64,000 bases of DNA, from assembly GCF_002288925.2 (NCBI RefSeq), contig NW_022098069.1, positions 70,164,099 through 70,228,098 on the forward strand, given 5' to 3'. Below are positions 13,173 to 24,235 of the stretch, one piece after another (positions within the stretch are counted from its first letter, which is position 1; each line of letters opens with the position of its first letter). The position numbers and the translations under genes were made by a program. The notes under the pieces were generated by a model. The model was not told the origin of the DNA, made no database searches, and saw only the letters and a program-made list of their open reading frames with translations. Origin of the DNA: Delphinapterus leucas (Eukaryota; Chordata; Mammalia; Artiodactyla; Monodontidae).

Positions 13173-13765
13173 TTTATAAGGAACATGTATTCAGAATACA
13201 TAATGTCTTCTTCTTGGGAAATATGCCAGGAAACTCAAATAAGAAAATTGTCTAGCCACAGGAAGAGCAAAGAGTTAGAACAGGCTACTGTAATGCCTAT
13301 TTGTTTAGTTAAATGATGAATGTGAAAATGCTCAAGATTTGCAGACAAGGAAAAATGGAGAAAAAAATAGCAAGAAACCCACGTAGTTTGACGACTCTGG
13401 CATCAGTTTAAAGCACACAAAGTAAAGGAAGCATTTGTTCACATCAGAAGAGGAGTTCATCAGATACCACTTAGAGTATTCTTACTCAGGCAAGAAGCTT
13501 TCCCACACTCACATCCTCTGACCTTCAACATGTGGCAAGCAGAACCCCAAATCTGGGAGGGTTGGTTAGCTTAAGCCTTCAGAACCTTGGACACGGAGCC
13601 AAAATAGCTAAAAGCCTGCCCAGCTGGGCAGGAACATTTGTTAAGCAGACTTCCTTAGAAGATTTCCTGATCTTTGTAGGACTTTATTTTTCTGTGTCTG
13701 CTTACTGCAGTGTCTTTTGCCAGATTATCAGAGACTTGACTCTTGCTTGTCATTAGGCCTCTGCT
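13173..13765. other. No recognised feature
   Basis: About 590 bp without a convincing repeat or exon. The 74-codon frame at 13532-13756 has no recognisable domain. Confidence 0.45.
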
Positions 13766-13990
13766 AAAATGGCTGACTTCCCAAAGGAAGTCCTCTGACC
13801 ACTTTACCTAAAATTACAGGGCTACCCCCACCAGTCACTCTTTATCTATTATCCTGTTTATTTTTGTATAATTCTTATTGCTATAAACATTATATTATCT
13901 TTTCCTTTTTTTTTTTTTTTTTACTTATTGTTGTCTGTTTTTCCCTCTTTGGAGACTCTTCCAAAAAAGCATCAACTTATTCTGTCCTGT
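13766..13990 (+). repeat. LINE-2 3' fragment
   Basis: The segment CTACCCCCACCAGTCACTCT followed by TATTATCCTGTTTATTTT and a TTGTCTGTTTTTCCCTC stretch matches the ordered landmarks of an L2 3' region in plus orientation. A poly-T tract at 13906-13922 has expanded within it. Confidence 0.7.
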
Positions 13991-14379
13991 GATCTAATAA
14001 GAAATTAACATATAAAAGATGAATAATAAAAAATTCATGAATAAATCACTAAAGAGAGACCTTAGAATTAATGTTTCAATAACTTTCTACATCACTGCCT
14101 TTATATTTAAGTGAATAATACTATTAAAAGTTAATAAATATAACCAAAATTATACTCATTCATTACCTTATTTAAAAAGATCTGTGAGGTCTATAATATA
14201 ATTCTAATTTTATGTGTTGAGGAAACCAAGGTTCAATTCTCATCCTACCACACTTAACCACACTCTGCAGAAATAAGTAAGATTTATAGCAGAATGTTGT
14301 AGGACAGATACAGAGAGTTATAAAGGCCCAAGTGAGAGAGTGAGATCACAGCCTACCGAAGGTATTATGTAGCAGGCAT
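13991..14379. other. AT-rich sequence, nothing recognised
   Basis: About 390 bp, AT-rich, with no supported feature. Confidence 0.4.
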
Positions 14380-14620
14380 CACTGGAGAGTTGGAGGGAAC
14401 AGAATGAGGCAGGATAACATTGGTGAGAACATTAGGAGTATTCAAGGAAGAGCAAATAGTCCAGTTTGGTGGAAGTAGTGTACATATTGAGAAACAGTTA
14501 TAGGTAAGAACGGAGGAGTAATTGACATCCATATTAGAGGGCCTAAATATCAAGTTGACAAGAATGTCTATAGCTATGGAAAAACATAGGAGGAGCCCTG
14601 TGTACTTGTAGACAGTGAAA
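14380..14620 (-). repeat. Possible L2 fragment
   Basis: GA-rich text such as GGAGAGTTGGAGGGAACAGA and GGAAGAGCAAATAGTCCAGT resembles the complement of an internal L2 region, but it is heavily decayed. The overlapping 147-codon minus-strand frame (14365-14808) has no domain that I recognise and is probably fortuitous. Confidence 0.35.
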
Positions 14621-15215
14621 TAACATAACTCAAACTCTTCTTTAGAAGCATTCAGAAGATAAACAAAGGCAGCATATGCTTGATGGACTGGAAAGGAAAA
14701 GTTTGGAAATAATCTAGAAGAGAGTGACTGGAAGTTAAAGGTCTCACATATTTCCCTTAGTAATTGTGGGTTATACTGAGAGCAAGTCTTGGTAACGGAG
14801 ATTTGCAACTAGGTCACCATTTGGGGAAGAATCCTATCTGGCCTCAAGAAGAGTATGCCTGACCCAATTTACTTTGACACTTCTCTTGCTCTAGCACCAG
14901 TTTCTTCTCATCTGGTTCCTATATCTGAAATGTGCTGCCTTGCCCCCTCATAGTTAGGACGTTCAACACAGGCATGTCCACTGGGCCATCTTTTCAGAAC
15001 CTGGCCATCCTTCCTTCGTTGCAGCATTTAACCTTAGCTGAGTTTTGGTCCTCCTTCCTATCCCTGAGCTTTTCTACATCAGTGCCTGTGGAGATGTAGA
15101 TTCAGGTGCAATCACTTCTAAGGGAATTGGAGGTAGGCTGACTTAGAAGGGCTGAGAGAACATACACCAGCTCATAGAACAGGAGTCTGCCTAGTTATAG
15201 TTTATCAGTAATCAC
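14621..15215. other. No recognised feature
   Basis: About 600 bp. A CT-rich part around 14880-15070 could be decayed L2, but it lacks a reliable landmark. Confidence 0.4.
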
Positions 15216-15368
15216 TACCTGAGTGGTTATCAAAACTTTAGCCTATATCAGAATCACTTAGAGGGCTTGTTAAAACACAGATTTCTGGGTGCCACACCCA
15301 TTGTTTCCGATCTTATTCAGTGATGGGACTGGTGTCTGGGTACCACATTTTGAGAAACATTGCTCTAA
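15216..15368. mobile_element. hAT-Charlie non-autonomous DNA transposon relic (MER5-like)
   Basis: The arms read as an imperfect inverted repeat: TGGTTATCAAAACTTTAGCC at the left and CATTTTGAGAAACATTGCTC at the right. Between them are TCAGAATCACTTAGAGGGCT and a CACACCC-type centre, the usual MER5-like arrangement. It carries no coding sequence. Confidence 0.65.
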
Positions 15369-16599
15369 CAGAAGACTGAACTGCAGTCTCAAAACTTGCT
15401 TTTATTGATGTCTCTTGCATTTAGTAGCAGAGAACTCAAAGGCAAATATTGTTTTTCAGTGGCTATTGATGGTATGAATGGACAAAGTGTCATCCAAAAG
15501 CTGTATTGAATAAGAATTTGCGGTCTTTAGGAGATGTATCCCTTTACTATTCATACTTTCAAGAGGTAATAGGATTGTTGTGTTTTTCTTAAATAAAATT
15601 TTAACTCTTGTTAATATTTGGAAGTAAGTGTGCACAAATTCATGAGTTAAAATTATGATTATAAGTACATACTCAAAGGTTTCTTAGATTAAAAGAAATT
15701 GTATTTTATGAGTGATAGCAATGATATGTTGGTTAAGGCTTATTATTACTACTTTATAACTTTTGTGAATCTAAAATGTCATTGGCATTCAAATAGCTTA
15801 CTTTTATTAATGAACAAAAATGACTTTATTCGTATCAGTTCCAAAGTGATTAGCTTTCATGTTATAAAGCTAAGCAAAACCACAGTCAATTCATCTACTA
15901 GCCACTCTTTCCTGCTGTGTGCGGTGAGACAGTCGACTCTTCAGACTGATTCTGACAACACTGGTTTCCGTATATAAAGAGAAAAACTGAGATGAGAGAG
16001 TTGTTTATGCAGAGAAGCAATAATGAGGTCTTAGCTGAAAAATAATGCACCTCAAATTTTCCAATACTACTCCATTTACCAGCAGGGGAAATAACTCAGT
16101 ATATGTCATACCACATCTAGGACAACTTTACATGATTATGTAATCCTATTAGATTATAAGCCCTGCATGCATTTTCAACATATTTTAATTACCAGTTACA
16201 TTTATTACTTGATTCTTTTTTCCATGTTTTTCTTCCTATAACTATTTTGACAGCTAATTCTTTAAATATTCCCGTAGATACTCAGAAAATTTTTATTTTG
16301 GCTTTAGTAGGGAACTCCACTGAAAAGAAACAATAGAGCATTTCTTTAAGAGAGTAAGAAAGAGGGAAGTTCTGCTTTGATTTTGACTGGTATCAAGCTG
16401 ATGGAAGATCTCTTTTCCTCCAATGGGTTAGTCAGTATAAGGTATGGCACAAGGCTAAGAGAGAACTGTTTCTCAGTTCACTCTAAGACTGTTTGTCTCA
16501 GGATAATTCTCCCAGTTTAAGTGAATTTCAGGTGCATTAGCCTTAACTATATTCAAATGAAAGTGTAAAAATATATCACGAAGTGTAAAAATATATATC
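15369..16599. other. AT-rich sequence, nothing recognised
   Basis: About 1.2 kb with no supported gene. The 92-codon frame at 15699-15977 has no recognisable domain. Confidence 0.45.
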
Positions 16600-17812
16600 A
16601 ATTACATATACATATCCAAAAAGTTGAACTAAGATAATTTCTTCACACCATAAGGACAAATTAAATCAACGTAGATTATAGACCTAAGTGTAAGAGCTAA
16701 AATTATAACATGCATAGATGAAAATATTGAAGAAAATTGTCAAGACTTTTTGTTACATAAAGAGTTCTTAGATACAACACCAAAACTAAGAGCCACAAAA
16801 GACAAAACAATTGATAAATTGGATTTTATTAAAACTAAAATTGCACTTCAAAAAACACAATTAAAAAACAAAAAGACAAGGCACAGATTGGGATAAAATA
16901 TTTGCAAATCATATATCTGTAAAACAAGTTGTATTCAGAATATATAAAGAATTCTTACAACTCAATAATAAGACAAATTACTAATTTAAAAATGGGCAAA
17001 GCTTGAATAGAGATTTCACCAGTGAAGATATATGGAAAGTTAACATGCATATGAAAAGTTGGTCAACCTCATTAATCACTATGGAAATGTAAATTAAAAT
17101 CACAGTCGGACCATTATATAGACTTAAAATGGTCTAATCAAAAAGACAGACAATATCAAGAGTTAGCAGAGATGTGGAAAAACTGGCACTCTCTTACACA
17201 TTGGGTAAAAATGTAAAATGACACAGTCACTTTGGCAGTTTGACAATTTCTTAAATAGTTGAACATAAATTTACCATTTAATCCAGCAATTCCACTCCTA
17301 GGAATCTACCCCAAAGAAGTGAAATCATATGTCTGCACATACTTTCAGGTAAATGTTCATAGAAGCATTATTTGTAATAGTCCCAAACTAGAAATGATCC
17401 AAATGCTCATCAATTGGTGAATAGATAAAATATTGTATATTCCTATACTTGAATGTTATTCTGCAGTAAAGTAGAAAGATACTGATACATACTGCAGCAT
17501 AAATGAAAGTGAAAGAAAGATTCAGAAGATTACATATTGTATGATTTCATTTTATGAAATATTCCCCAAGAGTGAATTTATATAAAGACAGAAAGCAGAC
17601 AGTGATTCCCTAGGGCTGGGAGCAGAAGCTGAGATTGACTGCAGAGATGTCTGAGGGAATTTCTTTAGCATGATGAAAAGTCCTAATGTTGGAATTTTGT
17701 GATGGTTACACAATTCTAAAAATTTACTAAAAATTCATTGAATTGTATACCAACCATGAAACAATTTTATGATATGTAAATTAGTCCCACTAAAACTAAA
17801 AAATATATTACA
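16600..17812 (+). repeat. Old L1 (L1M-like) ORF2 end and 3' UTR
   Basis: Plus-strand L1. Landmarks in order are AAATTGGATTTTATTAAAAC (16815), AAAATGGGCAAAGCTTGAAT (16988), CCAGCAATTCCACTCCTAGG (17283), ATGCTCATCAATTGGTGAAT (17403) and the 3' UTR segment GGGCTGGGAGCAGAAGCTGA (17613), ending near a GTATACCAACCATGAAAC-like stretch. All frames are interrupted. Confidence 0.85.
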
Positions 17813-18193
17813 AGGTCAATATAAAGTGCATGATTAACCATCATTTTTGTGAACTCAAAGCTCTGAATTAAAGTACTCTATTGAGTGTTCAGCATAATCA
17901 CGTTAACTGCTGACGTACACCTTCCTAATAAATGAGGAAGGAAATGTGGTTCTGCTTCTTTATATAATTGGCCCTTAAAATGACCAAGTCAGTGATCCAT
18001 ACATTTATTTAAGTTTTTTGTTTGTTTGTTTTTAATATTGTATTGTTTTTGAGAAGTCTCAGTTATAGTGGCATAACTTTAACTAATGTTAGTAATAAGA
18101 AAGATAAAATGATATCTCCTGATTTAACATATTCATATTCATCAATTCAACTAATACTTATTGTGTATTCAATTAGAGTTTATTAATACCTGG
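17813..18193. other. No recognised feature; short TTTG run
   Basis: About 380 bp between the L1 end and an MLT1 LTR. A TTTG run lies at 18017-18033. Nothing else is supported. Confidence 0.45.
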
Positions 18194-18518
18194 CCTAGTC
18201 CATTCAGGCTGCTATTACAAAATACCACAGACTGGTATAAACAACAGAAATATATTTCCCACATTTCTAGAAGCTGGAAGTCAAAGATCAGGGAGCCAGC
18301 ATGGTTTGGTGAAATCCTTCTTCTCATTGTATCCTCACGTGGTGAAGTAAGGTAGGGAGCTCTGTGAGGTCTCTTTTATAAGAGCCCTAATCTCATTGAT
18401 GAGGGCACCACCTTCCTGACCTAATCACTCCAAAGGTCCACCTCCAAATACCATCACACTGCAGATTAGATTTTCAACATATGAATTTCGGGGTGACACA
18501 AACATTCAGACCACAGCA
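18194..18518 (-). repeat. MLT1A-type MaLR LTR (ERVL class)
   Basis: The complement of an MLT1A-like LTR. Landmarks are GGCTGCTATTACAAAATACC, CTAGAAGCTGGAAGTCAAAG, ATCCTCACGTGGTGAAG, TTTATAAGAGCCCTAATCTC, CTGACCTAATCACTCCAAAG and ATGAATTTCGGGGTGACAC. It is better preserved than the copy at 10956. It is a non-coding solitary LTR. Confidence 0.88.
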
Positions 18519-19389
18519 TCCACCATACACAAGTCAGCTTTAGAATATATGGTCGTGTACGTATTTCTCAAATTTGCTTATCTTGGCCCACCTCAATTGT
18601 ATTTTCGTACATGTGGGTGTTATTATACTTAGATTGAAAAATATGTCTTCATTCATGATGTAACACACATATAAATGTCTTAATCCAATCATACATGATA
18701 GACCATAGGACAAACACTCCCTGCATACCTTCCCCCACCATTAAATATTAAAAGTGAACTCACTGGCTAAGTAGTAATGGGTGTCTTGAACGCATAGTGT
18801 AAGTAGATAAGTGAAATCATACCTGATTAGCTGCCAGATCGTTAGGGAGCTAAATATTTCCCAGATAGTTTTTGGAAGCACAATAGTCACACATTTCATG
18901 TTTGAAATCTTTTAACCAATGTGGAAATGAAAAAAGAGAGGAAAAAACAGGTGCCAATGATTTGCTCATCCACCAACATTCTTTTAGGTTCCTGACTCAA
19001 CCTCTTCTCATACTCTCAGAATGAAGATTTTCTTAGCTTTAGTTTCAATAACTTCAATTATACTACTCCATTACTTTTGACTCTCTAATTAGGATATTAA
19101 ATATCACCTGCTGGCCAAAAGTTTTTTTCTAAATTGGGTCACTTGCCTTCAGTTGTTTCCCAGTGGTCAACGTGATGACTTAATGAATTCTGTCATATCC
19201 TGAATCTATGTAATTCTTTTGCAGTTGTATATATTAGGTTAAATCATTTGTCTTCACCAGTGAAACCAATCAACCAACCAACCAGCTAATCCCTCAAATC
19301 TGTCATTTGCTAGTTTGAAATTAAAAGTATAAAGCATTTTAAAATATAAACATTATAAAGTCAGAATATCTTTACAAATATAACTTCAT
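18519..19389. other. AT-rich sequence, nothing recognised
   Basis: About 870 bp. An AACCAATCAACCAACCAACC run lies near 19264. No gene is supported. Confidence 0.45.
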
Positions 19390-19530
19390 TAATAGATATA
19401 TACATGTTATATATGTATTATATGCATATACATATACTCACATATATGTCTCTCTGTATAGATATAGATGGATATAGATATAGGTATAGGTATAGATACA
19501 GGTATAAAGGTATAGATATAGATATATTCA
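19390..19530. repeat. ATAGATAT/ATGTAT low-complexity repeat
   Basis: TATAGA- and TATAGGTA-type units are interspersed with ATATGT, about 140 bp in total. The open frames on both strands that cover it are artefacts of the repeat. Confidence 0.85.
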
Positions 19531-19559
19531 TGCCCTTGTGTAATCCCTTCCCCTTGAGT

Positions 19560-20075
19560 ATAGATGGGAACCTTGACTTGCATCTGAGGCAAAAGTGAGA
19601 GGATGTATGTGATTATACACACATGATTATGTGAATATGTCATATAAGATTGCAGCACCTGTCAGACTGGAGTCCCTCTCTGTTGGTGGCTTTGAGGAAG
19701 GAACACTTCATGAGTCAGGGAACTGCAGGTGGCCTTTGGTAGCTGAGAGGGGTCTCCAGCCAACAGCCAGCAAGAAATTGAAATCTTTAGTTTTAAAACC
19801 AAAAGTAAATGAATTCTGCCAACAACCTGAATCAACTTGGAAGTAAACCCTTCCCCAGTAGAACCACAGGTGATATGCCCGGTACAACCAACACACTTTG
19901 ATTGCAACTGAGGCATTGTGACCAATGTCTTGCACTGTGGCTTGGAACCAGCTAAGGCATGCCCAGACTCCTGACACATGGAAACTGTAAGATTATAAAC
20001 GTGTATGGTTTTAAGCTGTTAAATCTGTTAAATATTGTTATGCAACAATTGGCAGCTCATGCAAATTTTAGTACC
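19560..20075 (+). repeat. MLT1-type MaLR LTR (older subfamily)
   Basis: Plus-strand landmarks are GCAGGTGGCCTTTGGTAGCT (19725), CAGCCAACAGCCAGCAAGAA (19758), CTCCTGACACATGGAAACTGT (19969), then the TAAGATTATAAA and GTTTTAAGCTGTTAAAT segments that end MLT1 LTRs. Three overlapping ORFs here are spurious. Confidence 0.8.
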
Positions 20076-20398
20076 TGAAAGCATGATGCTGCTGGAACAA
20101 ACCGAACTAAAAATTGCAACTTATTTTAGAGCCAGGCACTGGGTGGAAGCTAGAATAATTTCTGAGGAGCATAATAGAGAAAGCCTAAATGTCCTCCAAC
20201 AGACTGTTAGTAGAAGTCTGGACTTTTAAGAATGCTGATACTGAGAGCAGTTCAAATATTTTCTCATCTGTGACCTTAGGATTAATACATTCAATAACTT
20301 TGTCATGAAGTTAAAATTACTTCTGAGACGACTTATTATTAAAGTGTCCTTTTTTTCAAGGATGACTGAGAATATTCCTTCTAGTTCAAGAATGACTA

Positions 20399-20604
20399 GG
20401 GCTTCCCTGGTGGCGCAGTGGTTGAGAGTCCGCCTGCCGGTGCAGGGGACACGGGTTCGTGCCCCGATCCGGGAAGATCCCACATGCCGCGGAGCGGCTG
20501 GGCCCGTGAGCCATGGCCGCTGAGCCTGCGCGTCCGGAGCCTGTGCTTTGCAATGGGAGAGGCCACAACAGTGAGAGGCCCACGTACCACAAAAAAAAAA
20601 AAAA
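20399..20604 (+). repeat. CHR-family SINE (~200-bp cetacean type)
   Basis: A full-length plus-strand copy with an intact A box (TGGCGCAGTGG), a B box GGTTCGTGCCC and an A tail. The perfect 11-bp target-site duplication AAGAATGACTA lies at 20388-20398 and 20603-20613. Five overlapping open frames on both strands come from the SINE body. Confidence 0.97.
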
Positions 20605-20613
20605 GAATGACTA

Positions 20614-20966
20614 AAAAGGACAGCTTTCTGCCCTTGGGCAAGGCATACCATTGTTAGTTGACGTTAGGCTCTCATTTGTAAGTTGAAGCACTGGTTAACT
20701 AAAGCAGTGATTTTGCAGATGATTCTGGCAACTGATTTCTCTTTACCAATGAAAGCTGGGGCAGAAATGCAGTAAGTGTTGAGGAAGCATTGGTCAACCC
20801 ATATTTATTCCTGCCCAGTTAGCCACTTTCACACTGTTCCATGGCTTCATGGTCCCTAAGGATGCTCCTTGGAAACAGATTAGTAACAAAATTGGGAAAT
20901 CTTTAAACTATATGATCCAAAGCCAGGTGAAGTGTCAACTAACTCATTCATGTTTGGATGCAGAGG

Positions 20967-20968
<2 letters not shown>
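20614..20968. other. No recognised feature
   Basis: About 350 bp without repeat or gene signal. Confidence 0.45.

Positions 20969-21009
<41 letters not shown>
20969..21009. repeat. (CA)n microsatellite
   Basis: About 20 uninterrupted CA units. It is likely polymorphic. Confidence 0.97.
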
Positions 21010-21011
<2 letters not shown>

Positions 21012-21704
21012 GGATCATTTAATACATGGTCATGGAAAAATTGTTTGTTATCTGTTTCCAAGTAGCTAATTCACCCCCAATCTGGAGCAGCTTGAGGGGA
21101 AACAGTTTATAAAAGTTTGCAAACCACGTGTCTGAAGAGCATGTCTGATCAAATGACAATTCAAAGCAGTTCTGAACATCAGAAATCAGTCAAGACCTAA
21201 ATTCTTAGCTTAAAAATTTGATCAGTAATTCTAGCAAAATACCTTTTTTCTAGGTCTAGAATATTAATCTTGTCATCACATTATGTGTCTTGAAGAAATT
21301 CCGACAGGTTTATGTGTGACACTAAGACCACCTATAAAGAGGGAAGTCTATAATTAAATGCTTTGTAGTCAGCTTCTCCCTTCAGGCAATCTGCCCTCAA
21401 AATTGATCAGGAATCTCTCTCCAGAGAGCCTCTTGCTCTCATAAACTACTAACTTTCTAAATATGGAATTAAATTATTTTGTTGTATTACTACCAGATCT
21501 ACTTTTAAAAAGCTCCTTCTAAATAAGAAGGAAAACCACAGAGTTGGGACCAATATATACTCTTATAAGCCTTGCTTAATAGTGGGTGAACAAGAAAACT
21601 GAAACCCTGAAGCTCCTGAAACTCCCTGCCCTGTCGTTTATAGTGATGAGGTTATGACTAGGTTAGCGTGGATTCTGTGGCTTAGTCCTCATGGTTACAT
21701 TGCA
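21010..21704. other. No recognised feature
   Basis: About 700 bp. I see no repeat landmark and no open frame of interest. Confidence 0.45.
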
Positions 21705-21805
21705 TGAAACCGTTGTTATAAACATTTTATGCAAGAGGAAACTGAATCTCAGAGAAACAAACAAAAAGTCACATAGCAATACATGCCAGAGCTAAGTTTT
21801 TGATT
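21705..21805 (-). repeat. MIR-like SINE fragment
   Basis: The segment CAAGAGGAAACTGAATCTCAGAGAAA followed by AAAGTCACATAGCAATACATGCCAGAGCT corresponds to the minus-strand MIR core (GAGGAAACTGA ... GTCACA ... AGAGCT). It is short and diverged. Confidence 0.6.
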
Positions 21806-21860
21806 AATCAGAGTGAGTAGAGAGAGCAATGCATAGAAATAGGAAAAAGCAGCTTTCAGA

Positions 21861-21867
21861 GTGTGTA

Positions 21868-21909
<42 letters not shown>
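21861..21909. repeat. (TG)n microsatellite
   Basis: About 24 TG units with a few TATG interruptions at the left end. Confidence 0.97.
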
Positions 21910-21910
<1 letters not shown>

Positions 21911-21999
21911 CTGTGGGTGAGACTCTGGCTGCTTTGATTTATACAACACCTATGGCTAAGAATCTTACTAGACATTATAGAAGATACCTATAATGGATA

Positions 22000-22100
22000 C
22001 TCCATTCATTCATTCATTTGATAAGGACACACTAGGCACAGCTATATGCCGTATTAAACGTTGGGGATTCCTTGGTGAAGAAGATGTGGTTGACTATATG
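22000..22100 (-). repeat. LINE-2 3' end fragment
   Basis: CATTCATTCATTCATTTGAT followed by the ACTAGGCACAG...GTTGGGGATTCC segment is the complement of the GGCACATAGTAGG...GAATGAATGA end of L2. Confidence 0.65.
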
Positions 22101-22164
22101 TAAATTAGATTTCAACTGGAGAAGCAAAAATATTAAACCAAATGAGTCCTGATAAGTTGTGACA

Positions 22165-22178
22165 GTTACCGTGGTAAC
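22165..22178. promoter_or_regulatory. RFX X-box consensus match
   Basis: GTTACCGTGGTAAC fits the palindromic X-box pattern GTNRCC-N2-RGYAAC at every defined position. RFX factors bind such sites, often near ciliary genes. No promoter or exon is visible beside it, so activity is unproven. Confidence 0.45.
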
Positions 22179-23279
22179 TAAAGTACAAGACATCTAAGGA
22201 ACACAGTCGTGTTTGAGTATAAACTAGTTTGAGTATAATGTGTTTGTGACAGTCACATTGTTTCACATATACACACACATATGTACATCCACAAGTATCT
22301 AACAGCTTTCTGTTTTCAACATTTGAGGTGAGAATGCATCTCATCGCAGAAAAATTGCTCTACTGAATTCCTAAGTGACTTTAGATAAGTGACCTACAAA
22401 TATGTCTGAGGTGACCAGAGAGACCCACTGTCAATCTTAAGTTAAAGGATGGTTACTGTGCAGCTGTCTACTTGCTTTGCATAGCCTGGAGGAGTTGGTT
22501 CTGTAGTCATCACCACTTAGCACCAGAGATAAATTGGCTGCGGCATTCCAGTTGCCTTCTGAAGATACACTCCAAAATGTTCTTCCACACACCCTGCAAA
22601 GAGCAGTGGGGAATCTTCACCCTAAGGTCATGGGGACACATTGACATTGCTACCAGGCTTCCATCAGTTCATTGGCACACACCTTTGTGAATGTGGGGTC
22701 TCATTGTGAGTAACTGCTGGAATCTTCAAGGGTATATCACATGTGTTCATGAGCTACCCAAGGAAGACTCTGAGCTCACAATGCTCCATTGAACTCTCTC
22801 TCCTGAGGGAGATCCCCTCCTGACGACAGTTTCCTGGGGATGTTCTGGCTCTAGAGACAACTTTCTGCTCTGAAATGTGGAGGATAATAATTTTCTCACT
22901 TCTGTGTTATTCGTCCTCCAAGGTTTTATTCATTTTGATCAGATTATAGTTTTCTCTTCCCACACACAGCTCTTTTTCATCAGGTGCTTAGATGGAAAGA
23001 TCTGGCTAACCACTGCCCCGTTACACAATAACATGCTATCTTTTCAACTTCACAGCCTCTCCCTGCACCCACCTCAGGATCAGAATTCCAGGGTCCTTCC
23101 CCCTTGATGAATCCTCTCAGAGGCTCCACATGCCCATTTTTGTTACTGTGTCTCCTGCACTTTCAGGTCTTCATGTATCTCAGCTTGACTTGGGGTATGG
23201 TCTTAGTTCTTTCCCAAGGTGGTTCCTCAGCTCCCATGTAAACCAATATCTGCAAGGAGATGATGAAAAAAAGACAGAG
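22179..23279. other. No recognised feature
   Basis: About 1.1 kb of CT-rich, single-copy-looking sequence. Open frames of 72-79 codons have no domain signature. No splice-bounded exon is convincing. Confidence 0.45.
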
Positions 23280-23280
23280 G

Positions 23281-23319
<39 letters not shown>
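23280..23319. repeat. (TG)n microsatellite
   Basis: About 19 TG units with one CG interruption, followed by an ACAGAGAGACAGAGACAGAG purine-rich stretch. Confidence 0.96.
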
Positions 23320-23320
<1 letters not shown>

Positions 23321-23765
23321 CTACAGAGAGACAGAGACAGAGAGCATCTTGAGCAAGAAGCTTTGAAACAGTGGTCCTGTGCTTATCACGACATCCCATT
23401 CAAATAAGATTTCTGATTATGGTAGAAATTAGTGAGGACCTCAGCATCCGGGGTGACAACTCTTTATTACTCAAAAGTGTATTAAAACTCTTCATATGTA
23501 CTACTGCGAAGGGAGATTAATTGTTAAGTTGCAAAAAGGAGGAGGAGAGCCTGAGCTGAGAGAGATGACAGGACATGTGGAGGGTTATAGAATGCTGGCT
23601 TATTAAAGAGTGATTTCCGTAAAACTAGGAGGAGGAGGAGAGCAAAAACAACAGCAACCAGCAGGGGGTCACAGTGGAATCTAAGATCAAAAATGAAGAG
23701 GCCAGGAATAGCCTGCTTCCTCACTGCCCCGAGAGGAGACTCAGAACAAACTGCAAGTTCCCACG
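23320..23765. other. No recognised feature
   Basis: About 450 bp including a GAGGAGGAGGAG tract near 23630. Nothing else is supported. Confidence 0.45.
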
Positions 23766-24235
23766 TGCTTGGGACCTTCTCATCTCTCTGACTTCAGGCA
23801 CGGTCTCTCCCTTGCTCACTCTACTCCTGCCGTGATGCCTTCCTTTTCCTCGTCGAACATGTCAGGTGTGTTCCTTCCTCAGACCCCTTGCTTGGAATTC
23901 TTTCCCCTTAGATATTTTCTTGGCCAACTCTCTCATCTGTTTCAAGGTTTTGCTCAGTTATCATCTCAACAAGTCTTAACCTGGACACCATTTTAAAAAT
24001 GGTAACCAGCCATTCTCCTAGCACCCCATTGTCCTGTACCCTACATTTTCCACAGGGTTTATCACCCTCTACTGTACAGTATAATATCCTTGTTGTTTCT
24101 GCTGTTTCTGTCTAAAGCTCCCCAAAGCTGAGATACTTGCTCCCACTGCCCTTGCCTCACTGATAACATCCCAAGTGTCTAGAACAGAGAACATTGAGTG
24201 TCAATCACTGTCTGGTGAATGAATTAATAAATTTC
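23766..24235 (+). repeat. LINE-2 3' region
   Basis: A long, recognisable plus-strand L2 3' segment. Landmarks are CTCCTGCCGTGATGCCTTCC (23822), TTGCTTGGAATTCTTTCCCC (23889), TATCATCTCAACAAGTC (23959), TTTATCACCCTCTACTGTAC (24058) and the tail TCTGGTGAATGAATTAATAAAT (24211). Divergence is as expected of this ancient family. Confidence 0.85.

Noticed and set aside
14365..14808. 147-codon minus-strand frame that might be a small gene
   Set aside because: It has no domain, signal peptide or membrane pattern that I can defend, part of it looks like decayed L2, and no splice or promoter context is visible.
19404..19658. Ile/Tyr-rich frames on both strands
   Set aside because: They are translations of a TATAGA/ATGTAT low-complexity repeat.
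20969..21009. CA run considered as a CRISPR-like or Z-DNA regulatory array
   Set aside because: It is a plain dinucleotide microsatellite. There are no spacer-repeat units anywhere in the window, and CRISPR arrays are not expected in an animal genome.
23660..23680. CAGCAGGGGGTCAC as a CTCF site
   Set aside because: It has three mismatches in the defined core positions.
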